Source of the DNA: Hyphomicrobiales bacterium | GTDB taxonomy: Bacteria > Pseudomonadota > Alphaproteobacteria > Rhizobiales > Beijerinckiaceae | Assembly: GCA_027489955.1 (NCBI GenBank) | Contig: JAIXYZ010000011.1 | Coordinates: 62,001-126,000 of the forward strand | Length of the DNA stretch: 64,000 nucleotides | Reading direction: 5' to 3' | Shown: piece after piece, positions 8,648 to 17,400 of the stretch | How the letters are laid out: every line of letters starts with the position of its first letter | Numbering within the stretch: position 1 is the first letter of the stretch | Position numbers and translations under genes: made by a program | Notes under the pieces: generated by a model | Seen by the model: the letters and a program-made list of their open reading frames with translations, nothing else | Database searches by the model: none | What the model was told of the DNA's origin: nothing

Positions 8648-9379
8648 ATGACGGGGACAAGTGGCGCGCCTGCCGTCCAGCTTCAAGACATCGAGGTCAG
8701 CCTGGGGCGCGGAGCCGCCCGGGTCCACATCCTCAAGGGCGTGTCGCTGACCGTGCCCCGCGGCGAGGCGGTGGGCCTTGTCGGCCCGTCGGGTTCCGGC
8801 AAGTCGACCCTCCTGATGACGATGGCGGGCCTGGAGCGCGCCAATTCCGGGTCCGTCGTAATCGACGGCGAGGACATCACCCGGCTGGACGAGGACCGCC
8901 TCGCGGCGTTCCGCGGCCGCCGCATCGGCGTGATCTTCCAGTCCTTCCATCTGGTTCCGACCATGACCGCGCTGGAAAACGTCGCGCTGCCGCTCGAGTT
9001 TGCCGGCCTGCCCGATCCGTTCGGCCGCGCGGCGACGGAATTGCGGGCGGTCGGTCTCGGCGATCGCCTCAACCATTATCCGGCGCAGCTTTCGGGAGGC
9101 GAGCAGCAGCGCACCGCCATTGCCCGCGCCCTGGCGCCCGACCCGGCGATCCTCGTCGCCGACGAGCCGACCGGCAGCCTCGACGAGGCGACCGGCGCCC
9201 AGATCGCGGACCTGCTGTTCTCCATCCGCCGCGAGCGCGGCGCAACGCTCGTCCTCGTCACCCACGACATCGCGCTGGCGCGGCAATGCGACCGCGTGGT
9301 GAAGCTGCGCGACGGGCGCATCGAGGGCGAGGAGGACGGCGAGGGCCGCGCCGGCCGCGCCGCCGCCGCGGTCGCCTGA
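8648..9379 (+). CDS. ABC transporter ATP-binding protein (YbbA/LolD-like)
   Basis: The 243-residue nucleotide-binding subunit has Walker A GPSGSGKST, the Q-loop VIFQSFHL, the signature LSGGEQQR, Walker B ILVADEPTG and the switch His in LVTHD. It belongs to the MacB/LolD-type group that works with FtsX-like permeases. The ATG at 8648 has AGAGG at proper spacing. The last ~20 residues are a low-complexity Glu/Gly/Ala tail. The permease gene begins one base after the stop, so the two are co-translated and form one exporter. The substrate is unknown; the YbbAP pair is suspected to handle hydrophobic molecules delivered to or from the periplasm. Confidence 0.95.
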   Translation: MTGTSGAPAVQLQDIEVSLGRGAARVHILKGVSLTVPRGEAVGLVGPSGSGKSTLLMTMAGLERANSGSVVIDGEDITRLDEDRLAAFRGRRIGVIFQSFHLVPTMTALENVALPLEFAGLPDPFGRAATELRAVGLGDRLNHYPAQLSGGEQQRTAIARALAPDPAILVADEPTGSLDEATGAQIADLLFSIRRERGATLVLVTHDIALARQCDRVVKLRDGRIEGEEDGEGRAGRAAAAVA

Positions 9380-9380
9380 C

Positions 9381-11951
9381 ATGCTCGCTCCTTCGCCCCG
9401 CCAGCCTGGATCCCGCCTCCCGCTTGCCCTGAGGCTCGCCCTGCGCGAGCTCGCGGGAGGCCTGCGCGGCTTCGGCATCTTCTTCGCCTGCCTGGCGCTC
9501 GGCGTCTGGGCCATCGCGGGCGTCGGCTCCATGTCCCGCTCGCTCACCGAGGCGCTCGCCCGGGACGGGCGGGTCATCTTGGGCGGCGACATGGCCTTCG
9601 GCCTGCAGCAGCGCGAGGCGACGCCGGAGGAGCGGCGCTTCCTCGACGCGCAGGGCCGCGTCTCGTCTGTCGCGTCCTTGCGGGCGATGGCCAATGCCGG
9701 GGACCGGGGCACGACGCTGGTCGAGCTCAAGGCCGTGGACGACGCCTATCCGCTCGTCGGCGCGATGGTCACCGATCCGCCCGCCCCGCTGGCCGACCTG
9801 ATGCGCCGCGAGGGCGACGCCTTCGGCGCCATCGTCGATCCGGCGACGCTCGCCCGCCTCGACCTGCGGACCGGCGACAGCCTGTCGATCGGCGAGGCGC
9901 GCTTCGTCGTGAAGGCATCGCTGGTGAGCCAGCCCGACAAGGTCGCCGACGGGGTCGGCTTCGCGCCGCATCTCTTCGTCTCGCAGGAGGCGCTGCGGGC
10001 CACGAACCTGCTGCAGCCGGGCAGCCTGGTGCGCTGGAGCTACCGTGTCGTGCTGCCGGAGGGCCGCGCGAGCGACGCGGACCTGGAGCGCGTCGAGGCC
10101 GAGGCCGAGGAGGCGCTGCCCGAGGCCGGCTGGAACATCCGCACCCGTCTGCGCGCCGCGGCCAATTTCGAGCGCAACATCGAGCGCTTCTCGCAGTTCC
10201 TCGCGCTGGTGGGCCTGACCGCGCTGATCGTCGGCGGCGTCGGCGTCGCCAACGCGGTGCGCGGCTTCGTTGACCGCAAGCGCACCTCGATCGCCGTGAT
10301 GAAGAGCATCGGCGCCCCCGGCGGGCGGGTCGTGGCGGTCCATCTCGTCCAGGTCATGCTTGTCGCGGGGCTGGCCGTCCTGCTCGGCCTGGCGGTCGGT
10401 GCGGCCACGCCCTATGCGGTCGCGTCGGCCTTCGGCGACCTGCTGCCCGTGCGCCTGTCTCCGACCGTCGCGCCCTGGGAACTGGGGCTGGCGGCCCTCT
10501 ACGGCCTGCTCTGCGCCTTCGCCTTCGCCATCTATCCCCTCGGCCGCGCGCACGACGTTCCGGTCGCGGCCCTGTTCCGGGACCGGATCGAGCCGGACGG
10601 CGCCTGGCCGCGTCGCCGCTATCTGGTTGCGGTGGCGCTGGCGGTGATCGCGCTCGTCGCCGTGGCGCTGCTGTCCACGACGCAGACCCGCGTCGCCGCG
10701 ATCTTCCTCGTCGCCGCCGCCGGCGCCTTCGTCGCGCTGCGGCTGGTGGCCATGGGCCTGATGGCGGCGGTGCGACGCCTGCCGCGCCCGCGCCGCCCGA
10801 TGCTGCGGCTGGCGCTCGCCAACATCCACCGCCCGGCCGCCGTGACGCCGACCCTCATGCTCTCGCTGGGCCTGGGCGTGACGCTGCTGGTCGTCGTCGC
10901 CCTCGTGGACGCCAATTTCGCCCGGCAGCTGAACTCCGCCCTGCCCGCGCGGGCGCCGAACTTCTTCTTCCTCGACATCCCCTCCAACCGCGCGGCGGAT
11001 TTCGACGCCTTCCTGCAGAAGGCCGCGCCGGGCTCCACCCTCGAGCGCGTCCCGCTCATGCGCGGCCGCATCGTGAGCCTCAACGGCGTGCCCGCCTCCG
11101 AGGTGAAGGCGGCGGAGAACGCCTCCTGGGTGCTGGAGGGCGACCGCGGCCTGACCTATGCGCAGACGCCTCCCGAAGGCAGCGAGCTGACGGCGGGCGA
11201 ATGGTGGCCGGCCGATTATCGCGGGTCCCCGCTCGTCTCGTTCGATGCCGAGATCGGCGAGGGCCTTGGATTGAAGCTCGGCGACCGGGTCGTCGTGAAC
11301 ATCCTGGGCCGCAACATTGAGGCGCGGATCGCCAGCTTCCGCAAGATCGAGTGGCGCTCGCTCGGCATCAACTTCGTCATGGTGTTCTCCCCCAACACCT
11401 TCGCCGGCGCGCCCCATACGAACCTCGCCACCGTGACGCTCGCCCACGATTCGCAGGAGGCCGAGGCGGAGCGCGCCATCGTGCGCGGCCTGGGCCAGGC
11501 TTTTCCGATGGTCACCTCCATCCGGGTCAAGGAGGCCCTGGAAGCGGTCAACGACGTGGTCGGCAAGCTCGCCATCGCCATCCGCGGGGCGAGCGGCATC
11601 GTGCTCCTGGCGAGCCTGCTCGTCCTGGGCGGCGCGCTGGCCGCCGGCCACAGGGCGAGGCTCTACGACGCGGTGATCCTGAAGACGCTGGGCGCCACGC
11701 GCGCCCGCCTGCTGACCGCCTATGCCATCGAATACGGCATCATCGGCCTGTGCGCGGCCCTGGTCGGGCTTGCGGCGGGCACGATCGCCGCCTGGTTCGT
11801 CGTGGCGCGGGTGATGCAGCTCGGCTTCGCCTTCGATCCGGCCGCCGTCGCCGCGGCCGTGGCGGCGGTGATCGTAGCCATCGTGCTCGGCCTGATCGGG
11901 GCGACGCGGGTGCTGGGCCAGTCTCCGGCGCGCCACCTGCGCGATGGCTGA
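9381..11951 (+). CDS. ABC transporter permease, FtsX-like (YbbP-type)
   Basis: The 856-residue protein has about ten membrane segments in two FtsX-like halves separated by periplasmic domains: TM1 near residues 27-50, a MacB-like periplasmic domain at ~60-250, a TM cluster at ~260-480, a second periplasmic domain at ~510-720 and a final TM trio at ~720-850. Size and arrangement match YbbP. It partners with the ATPase encoded just upstream. The motif NAVRGFVDRKRTSIAVMKSI is a typical cytoplasmic coupling loop, and a second copy, YDAVILKTLGATRARLLTAY, precedes the last TMs. The short intergenic gap supports an operon. Confidence 0.94.
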   Translation: MLAPSPRQPGSRLPLALRLALRELAGGLRGFGIFFACLALGVWAIAGVGSMSRSLTEALARDGRVILGGDMAFGLQQREATPEERRFLDAQGRVSSVASLRAMANAGDRGTTLVELKAVDDAYPLVGAMVTDPPAPLADLMRREGDAFGAIVDPATLARLDLRTGDSLSIGEARFVVKASLVSQPDKVADGVGFAPHLFVSQEALRATNLLQPGSLVRWSYRVVLPEGRASDADLERVEAEAEEALPEAGWNIRTRLRAAANFERNIERFSQFLALVGLTALIVGGVGVANAVRGFVDRKRTSIAVMKSIGAPGGRVVAVHLVQVMLVAGLAVLLGLAVGAATPYAVASAFGDLLPVRLSPTVAPWELGLAALYGLLCAFAFAIYPLGRAHDVPVAALFRDRIEPDGAWPRRRYLVAVALAVIALVAVALLSTTQTRVAAIFLVAAAGAFVALRLVAMGLMAAVRRLPRPRRPMLRLALANIHRPAAVTPTLMLSLGLGVTLLVVVALVDANFARQLNSALPARAPNFFFLDIPSNRAADFDAFLQKAAPGSTLERVPLMRGRIVSLNGVPASEVKAAENASWVLEGDRGLTYAQTPPEGSELTAGEWWPADYRGSPLVSFDAEIGEGLGLKLGDRVVVNILGRNIEARIASFRKIEWRSLGINFVMVFSPNTFAGAPHTNLATVTLAHDSQEAEAERAIVRGLGQAFPMVTSIRVKEALEAVNDVVGKLAIAIRGASGIVLLASLLVLGGALAAGHRARLYDAVILKTLGATRARLLTAYAIEYGIIGLCAALVGLAAGTIAAWFVVARVMQLGFAFDPAAVAAAVAAVIVAIVLGLIGATRVLGQSPARHLRDG

Positions 11952-12104
11952 CATGCGGTCACGGAAACGAAGCGGCTAACGGTCACGTGCCCTTGCGTCC
12001 GCTTGTGCGGCGGAGCGAAGCGCCCCATATTCCCCTCCATGCGCCTTCGGAAAAGCGCGCGCGGCTGGCCATAAGGCCGGTCGCCACACTACGAGAGGGT
12101 TCAC

Positions 12105-12902
12105 ATGTCCAACTTCGACCGCAACTCCTATGCCTACGGGTCGGGCGTTGCTCAGGCCGGAGCAACCGAGTTCGACCAGGGCCTTCGGTCCTTCATGCTC
12201 GGCGTGTACAACAACATGATCCTGGGTCTGGCGATCTCGGGCCTGGTTGCGCTCGGCACCAACATGGCTGCCGTGACGCAGTCCCCCACGCCCTACGCGA
12301 TCCGGGGCGGCCAGTTCCTGACCTCGTTCGGCTACGCGATCTACGCGACGCCCCTGAAGTGGCTGATCATCCTGGCGCCGCTCGCCTTCATCTTCTTCTT
12401 CTCGTTCCGCATGGATCGGATGACGGCGGCCTCCGCGCGCAGCGTGTTCTACCTCTTCGCGGCGGTGATGGGCCTGTCGCTGTCGGCGCTGTTCCTAGTC
12501 TACACGTCGGCCTCGATCGTCCAGGTGTTCTTCATCACGGCCGCCGCCTTCGGCGCGCTGAGCCTGTTCGGCTACACCACCAAGCGTAGCCTGTCCGGCT
12601 TCGGCTCGTTCCTGATCATGGGCCTGTTCGGCCTCATGATCGCGTCGCTGGTCAATCTCGGCCTGGTGGCCTTCGGCTACAAGTTCCAGATGCTCCAGCT
12701 CGTGATCTCGGGCCTGGGCGTGCTGATCTTCGCCGGTCTCACCGCCTACGACACGCAGCGTCTCAAGGAGATGTACGTGTATGGCGGCATGGACGGCGAG
12801 GGCGTCGCCAAGCTGTCCGTGATGGGCGCGCTGTCGCTGTACCTGAACTTCATCAACATGTTCCAGTTCCTGCTCTCGCTGCTGGGCAACCGCAACGAGT
12901 AA
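12105..12902 (+). CDS. BAX inhibitor-1 family membrane protein
   Basis: The 265-residue protein has seven hydrophobic segments and the family's C-terminal FAGLTAYDTQRLKEMY motif, whose Asp residues form a pH sensor in the characterised BsYetJ calcium-leak channel. Bacterial members (YccA/YbhL type) interact with membrane proteases or act as Ca2+/H+ leak channels. The ATG at 12105 has GAGAGGG five bases upstream. A strong rho-independent terminator follows at 12928-12956, so this is a monocistronic gene with its own upstream promoter region (11952-12104, where I see no clear consensus). Confidence 0.95.
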   Translation: MSNFDRNSYAYGSGVAQAGATEFDQGLRSFMLGVYNNMILGLAISGLVALGTNMAAVTQSPTPYAIRGGQFLTSFGYAIYATPLKWLIILAPLAFIFFFSFRMDRMTAASARSVFYLFAAVMGLSLSALFLVYTSASIVQVFFITAAAFGALSLFGYTTKRSLSGFGSFLIMGLFGLMIASLVNLGLVAFGYKFQMLQLVISGLGVLIFAGLTAYDTQRLKEMYVYGGMDGEGVAKLSVMGALSLYLNFINMFQFLLSLLGNRNE

Positions 12903-12927
12903 GCCGGGCGACCGGAACGACGAACGA

Positions 12928-12956
12928 GCCCCGGCCGGAAACGGCCGGGGCTTTTT
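12928..12956 (+). terminator. Rho-independent terminator after the BAX-inhibitor-1 gene
   Basis: A perfect 10-bp GC-rich stem (GCCCCGGCCG with CGGCCGGGGC) closes a GAAA tetraloop and is followed directly by five T residues. It lies 26 bp downstream of the stop codon. Confidence 0.93.
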
Positions 12957-13074
12957 CTTTGGGCGGGCGGAGGCCGCCGCGGACGCGCCAAGACCGTTGC
13001 CGCAATCCGCACGCTTGTGCGACGCAGGCCGATCGGGGAAGAGGGCGGCGGATCGCCTTTCGAACGAGCCTGCC

Positions 13075-13608
13075 ATGTCGTTCTCCCTGCGCCCGGCCGC
13101 CCCGGCCGACATTCCCGCCATCACCGCCATCTACGCCCATGCCGTCACCCACGGCACCGCCTCCTTCGAGCTCGTCCCGCCGGACGAAGAGGAGATGGCG
13201 CGGCGCATGGCGGCGCTGCTGGAGGGCGGCTTCCCCTATCTCGTGGCGACCCGGGACGGCGCGGTCCTCGGCTATGCCTATGCCGGCCCCTACCGGCCGC
13301 GCCCCGCCTACCGCAACACCGTGGAGAACTCGATCTACGTCTCGCCGGATGCGCGTCGCCTGGGCGTCGCCCGCACGCTCCTCACGGCCCTCATCGGCGA
13401 ATGCGAGGCACGCGGCTTCCGGCAGATGGTGGCCGTCATAGGCGACCGGGAATCCCGCGCGTCGCTCGGCCTGCACGAATCGCTGGGCTTCCGCCTGATC
13501 GGCATCGCCGAGGCGGTCGGCTACAAGCACGGCCGCTGGCTGGACCAGATCCTGATGCAGAAGACGCTCGGCGCCGGATCGGCCGAGCCGCCGGCCGTCA
13601 GCCCGTGA
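13075..13608 (+). CDS. GNAT N-acetyltransferase, phosphinothricin/methionine-sulfoximine type
   Basis: The 177-residue enzyme carries the GNAT acetyl-CoA-binding motif (ARRLGVARTLL, near residues 98-108) and the hallmarks of the PAT/MddA/YncA group: FELVPPDEEEMARRM, GYAYAGPYRPRPAYR and NTVENSIYVSP. Such enzymes acetylate the amino group of phosphinothricin, methionine sulfoximine or related amino acids. The actual substrate here is not known. The ATG at 13075 gives the family-typical N-terminus SLRPAAPADIPAI. Its last 11 bp overlap the end of the convergent DUF2794 gene. Confidence 0.9.
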   Translation: MSFSLRPAAPADIPAITAIYAHAVTHGTASFELVPPDEEEMARRMAALLEGGFPYLVATRDGAVLGYAYAGPYRPRPAYRNTVENSIYVSPDARRLGVARTLLTALIGECEARGFRQMVAVIGDRESRASLGLHESLGFRLIGIAEAVGYKHGRWLDQILMQKTLGAGSAEPPAVSP

Positions 13609-13984
13609 CGAGCTTGAGCCGTTTCTCCAGCACGCCGAGCACGCGGGGCAGGTCGTCCCCGCGCTTCATGACGAGGCCCGTGGCCGCGATCACCGAATAG
13701 GCGCCCTGGCGCCGGGCGCGGCTCGGGTCCTTCTCGATCCGGTAGAGCGGGACCTCGCTCGTGCGGCGGAAGATCGAGAACACCGCCTTGTCGCGCAGGA
13801 AGTCGATGGCGTAATCGCGCCATTCTCCGGCGGCGACCATGCGGCCGTACACATCCATGATGGCCCGCAATTCGCGATGGTCGAACGACACGTCCGGCCT
13901 CGTCCGGCTGAGCGGCACCACGACGTCCGCCCGCTCGTTCCGCTGTCCCGGCGGGGCATCCCCGCCGCCTGCGCCTGAATCCAT
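13598..13984 (-). CDS. DUF2794 domain protein
   Basis: This 128-residue soluble protein matches the alphaproteobacterial DUF2794 family: FDHRELRAIMDVYGRMVAAG, then EWRDYAIDF, then AYSVIAATGLVMKRG. It has no signal peptide or membrane segment and no assigned function. The N-terminal ~30 residues are Gly/Ala/Pro-rich and poorly conserved. It is transcribed away from the structured intergenic region at 13985-14486 and overlaps the GNAT gene tail-to-tail by 11 bp. Confidence 0.85.
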   Translation of the reverse strand: MDSGAGGGDAPPGQRNERADVVVPLSRTRPDVSFDHRELRAIMDVYGRMVAAGEWRDYAIDFLRDKAVFSIFRRTSEVPLYRIEKDPSRARRQGAYSVIAATGLVMKRGDDLPRVLGVLEKRLKLVTG

Positions 13985-14267
13985 TCCCGTCTCCGGCAGT
14001 CGGGGTGGATGATGCGCCCCGGCCGCCCCTGTGGCAAGACGCCGCCGCCCTGCCCGTCGCGATCACAATAATGCCCTAAACGCGCCCATCCCCGGCCCCA
14101 GTGCGGGGGCATGAATCATCGCGTTGCCTCGATGGCCTGGCGCTCCGGCTCCGGACACGTCAGCCCCCCAGCCCCCCGTGGCAGGAGCGCCGGCCATCGA
14201 GTGCACGGACAGGGATCGTTCCCGATCCCCGACCGCAAGTCAGTCGAGTCGAGCGTACCCTATCTCC

Positions 14268-14297
14268 TCGGCCGGTCCCCTGGACCGGCCGATTTGT
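14268..14297 (+). terminator. Terminator-like hairpin in the leader of the glutamate dehydrogenase gene
   Basis: TCGGCCGGTCC pairs perfectly with GGACCGGCCGA around a 3-base loop and is followed by TTTGTT. No annotated plus-strand gene ends just upstream (the nearest ends at 13608), so it more likely ends a short RNA or controls read-through into the dehydrogenase gene. A second hairpin with five T residues follows at 14305-14349. Confidence 0.65.
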
Positions 14298-14304
14298 TAT
14301 GCGG

Positions 14305-14349
14305 CGCGGGACGATTTTGGGCATTTCATCGTGTCCCGCGATCATTTTT
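14305..14349 (+). terminator. Second terminator-like hairpin, tandem to the preceding one
   Basis: CGCGGGAC pairs with GTCCCGCG (8 bp), extended by GAT with ATC across a 2-base bulge, and is followed by ATCATTTTT. It lies 12 bases after hairpin 3. Tandem terminators are common behind strongly expressed small RNAs. Confidence 0.6.
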
Positions 14350-14486
14350 GCATTTCCCGGCGGCTCTCCATGCAATTTTTCGATTCGTGAGCCACAATCG
14401 CGAACGCATGGACTAAGGATTCGGCAGGCGAAGCCGTACGGGTCCTCCGCGCGGCTGCCGGACTGACATCGCAGGGAGCGGACGCA

Positions 14487-17400
14487 ATGTCGCGCAAGAG
14501 CGTGGGTGGCGAGGCGCAATCCGACCGGCAGGGCGCGGCACCGCCCGGCTTCGTGGAGGCATTGTTCGGGCGCACCGCGCCCGAGGACATCGCCCACGTG
14601 GACACGGCCGCCCGCGAACGCCTGGCCGGCGCCGCCTACGCCCACGTCGCCGACCGCCGCCAGCCGGACCGCCACGACATCCGCATCTACGACCAGCAGA
14701 TCACCGGCGGCGACAAGCCCGCCGAGGTCACGGTGGTCGAGATCGTCAACGACAACATGCCGTTCCTGCTCGATTCCACCCTCGCCGAGCTCGGCGAGCA
14801 GGGCTACGAGCCGCGCCTGGTCGCCCACCCGATCCTGGCGGTGGAGCGGGCCCCCGACGGCACGTTCCGCCAGAGCTATGGCGAGGCCCATGGGCCGGTC
14901 CCCACGGGGGCGCGGCGCGAGAGCCTGATCCACATCCACATCGACCGGATCGACGCCGCGAAGGACCGCGAGCGGCTGAAGGACGGCCTCGACCGCACCT
15001 TCACCGACGTGCGCCTGGCGGTGGACGACTGGGCCGCCATGCGCGTGCGCCTGGCCGCGGCCAGCCACGCCTTCAAGGCCAACCCGCCCCCGCTCGACGC
15101 GCGGGAGGTGTCCGAGTCCACCCATTTCCTGGACTGGATCGCCGACGACAATTTCACCCTGCTCGGCATCCGTCAGTACCGCTTCGTGGAAGGCGACACC
15201 GCCGACCCGGTGGCCGACAGCGGCCTTGGCATCCTGCGCGACCCGGACGTGCGCATCCTGCGCAAGGGCCGCGAGCTGGTGGTGACGACTCCCGAGATCC
15301 GCGCCTTCCTGGATCGCCCGGTGGCGTTGATCATCACCAAGGCGAACGTGAAGTCCCGCGTTCACCGGCGCGTCCATCTCGACTATGTGGGCGTGAAGCT
15401 CTTCGCTCCGGACGGACGCATCGAGGGCGAGCTGCGCATCGTCGGCCTGTTCACGTCCAGCGCCTATACGCGCCCCTCCGACACGATCCCGTACCTGCGC
15501 CACAAGGTCTCGCAGGTCGTCGCCCGCGCCGGGTTCGATCCGGCGAGCTATTCCGGCCGGGCGCTGCTGAACGTGCTCGATTCCTATCCGCGCGACGAAC
15601 TGTTTCAGGTCGACGTCGATACGCTGTACCGGTTCGCCCTCGCCATCATGCAGCTGTCCGAGCGGCCGCGCCTGCGCGCGCTGGCCCGGGTGGACGAATT
15701 CGACCGTTTCGTCTCCGTCCTCGTCTACGTGCCCAAGGACCGGTACGACACGCGCATTCGCGTGCGCATCGGCGAGTTCCTCGCCCGCGTGTTCAAGGGC
15801 CGGGTCTCCGCCGCCTACCCGGCCTATCCGGAAGGCCCGCTGGCGCGCACCCACTTCATCATCGGCCGCTACGAGGGCGAGACGCCCCGCGTGCCGCAGG
15901 AGCAGCTGGAATCCGGCATCTCCGCCATCGTGCGCACCTGGGCCGACGGCTTGCGGGACGCCCTCGCCGGCAGCATGGGCGGCGTCGCGGCCCGGACCCT
16001 GGGCCAGCGCTACGCGGACGCGTTCAACGCCGCCTACCGCGAGGCCTTCGCCCCGGCGGACGCCATCGGCGACATCGCCGTGCTGGAGACCCTGACGGGC
16101 GAGCGCGACCGCGCCATCGACCTCTACCACCGGGACGGCGACCCCGACACGCGCGTGCACCTGAAAGTGTTCGCGCGGGGGGCGTCCCTGCCCCTGTCCC
16201 AGCGCGTGCCGATGCTGGAGAACCTCGGCTTCCGCGTCGTGAACGAGCGGACCTACCGCGTGGTGCCGGCTGCTGCCCGCGAGGCGGACCGCATCTGGCT
16301 GCACGACATGGCGCTCGAGCGCGCGGCCGGCGGCGCCATCGCCGCCGCCGAGATCGGGCCGCTGGTCGAGGCGTCGATCATGGCGCAGTTCCGCGGCGCC
16401 GCGGAATCCGACCGGTTCGATTCGCTCGTCCTGGAGGCTGGCCTGGGCTGGCGGGACGTCGCCCTGGTGCGTACGCTCGGCCGCTTCCTGCGCCAGGCCC
16501 GCAGCGCCTACGCCCAGGACTATCTCGCCCAGACCCTGGCGCGCCATGCGGGCATCACCCGCCAGATCGTCGACCTGTTCCACGCCCGCTTCGATCCCCG
16601 CGTGCCCGCCAGGGAGCGCGACAAGCGCCAGAAGGCCCTGCGTGCGGAGATCGAGACGGCCCTTGCCGCCGTCTCCAGCCTCGACGACGACAAGATCCTG
16701 CGCCGCTTCGTCAACCTCGTCGAGGCGGCCGTCCGGACGAACTTCTTCCAGGTGGCGAAGGACGGCCTGCCCCGCGCCACGATCGCGCTGAAGTTCGAAT
16801 CGGGCCGGATCGAGGGCCTGCCCCTCCCCCGCCCGCTCTACGAGATCTTCCTCTACTCCCCGCGCGTCGAGGGCGTGCACCTGCGCTTCGGCAAGGTTGC
16901 CCGCGGCGGGCTGCGCTGGTCCGACCGGCCGCAGGATTTCCGCACCGAGGTGCTGGGCCTGGTGAAGGCCCAGCAGGTGAAGAACGCGGTCATCGTCCCC
17001 GTGGGCGCCAAGGGCGGCTTCGTTCCCAAGCATTTGCCGTCCGCCTCCGACCGGCAGGCCTGGCTCGCCGAAGGCACCGAGGCCTACCGCATCTTCATCC
17101 GCACGCTGCTGGAGCTGACCGACAACATCGTCGACGGCGGCATCGTCCCGCCCGAAAACACCGTCCGCCACGACGGCGACGACCCCTATCTCGTCGTCGC
17201 CGCCGACAAGGGCACGGCCACCTTCTCCGACACGGCCAACGCGCTGTCGCTGGAAAAGGGCCATTGGCTCGGCGACGCCTTCGCCTCGGGCGGCAGCCAG
17301 GGCTACGACCACAAGAAAATGGGCATCACCGCCCGCGGCGCGTGGGAGGCGGTGAAGCGCCACTTCCGCGAGATCAACGTCGACATCCAGACCCAGCCCG

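Larger units (their letters stand above)
14128..14349 (+). ncRNA. Candidate structured RNA (sRNA or leader attenuator) upstream of NAD-glutamate dehydrogenase
   Basis: Within a ~500-bp gap without genes, four helices follow each other. Hairpin 1 pairs 14128-14146 with 14184-14201: 18 Watson-Crick pairs with a single bulged T at 14138 and a 37-base loop. Hairpin 2 pairs GGGATCG (14212-14218) with CGATCCC (14223-14229). An unpaired stretch containing CTATCTCCTC follows. Hairpin 3 is a perfect 11-bp stem (14268-14278 with 14282-14292) followed by TTTGTT. Hairpin 4 pairs CGCGGGAC (14305-14312) with GTCCCGCG (14333-14340) and is followed by ATCATTTTT. The T-rich sequence follows the hairpins only on the plus strand, which sets the orientation. 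I recognise no Rfam class and see no strong promoter upstream. Whether it is an independent sRNA or the 5' leader of the dehydrogenase is open. Confidence 0.6.

Noticed and set aside
9258-11954. A minus-strand open frame of ~898 codons opposite the ABC permease gene.
   Set aside because: It is the antisense shadow of a well-supported FtsX-like permease; the translated product is low-complexity and His/Arg/Asp-rich.
14101-14416. Several overlapping ~90-120-codon frames in the glutamate dehydrogenase leader.
   Set aside because: They overlap the strong hairpins, lack ribosome-binding sites and do not look like proteins. The region fits a structured RNA better.
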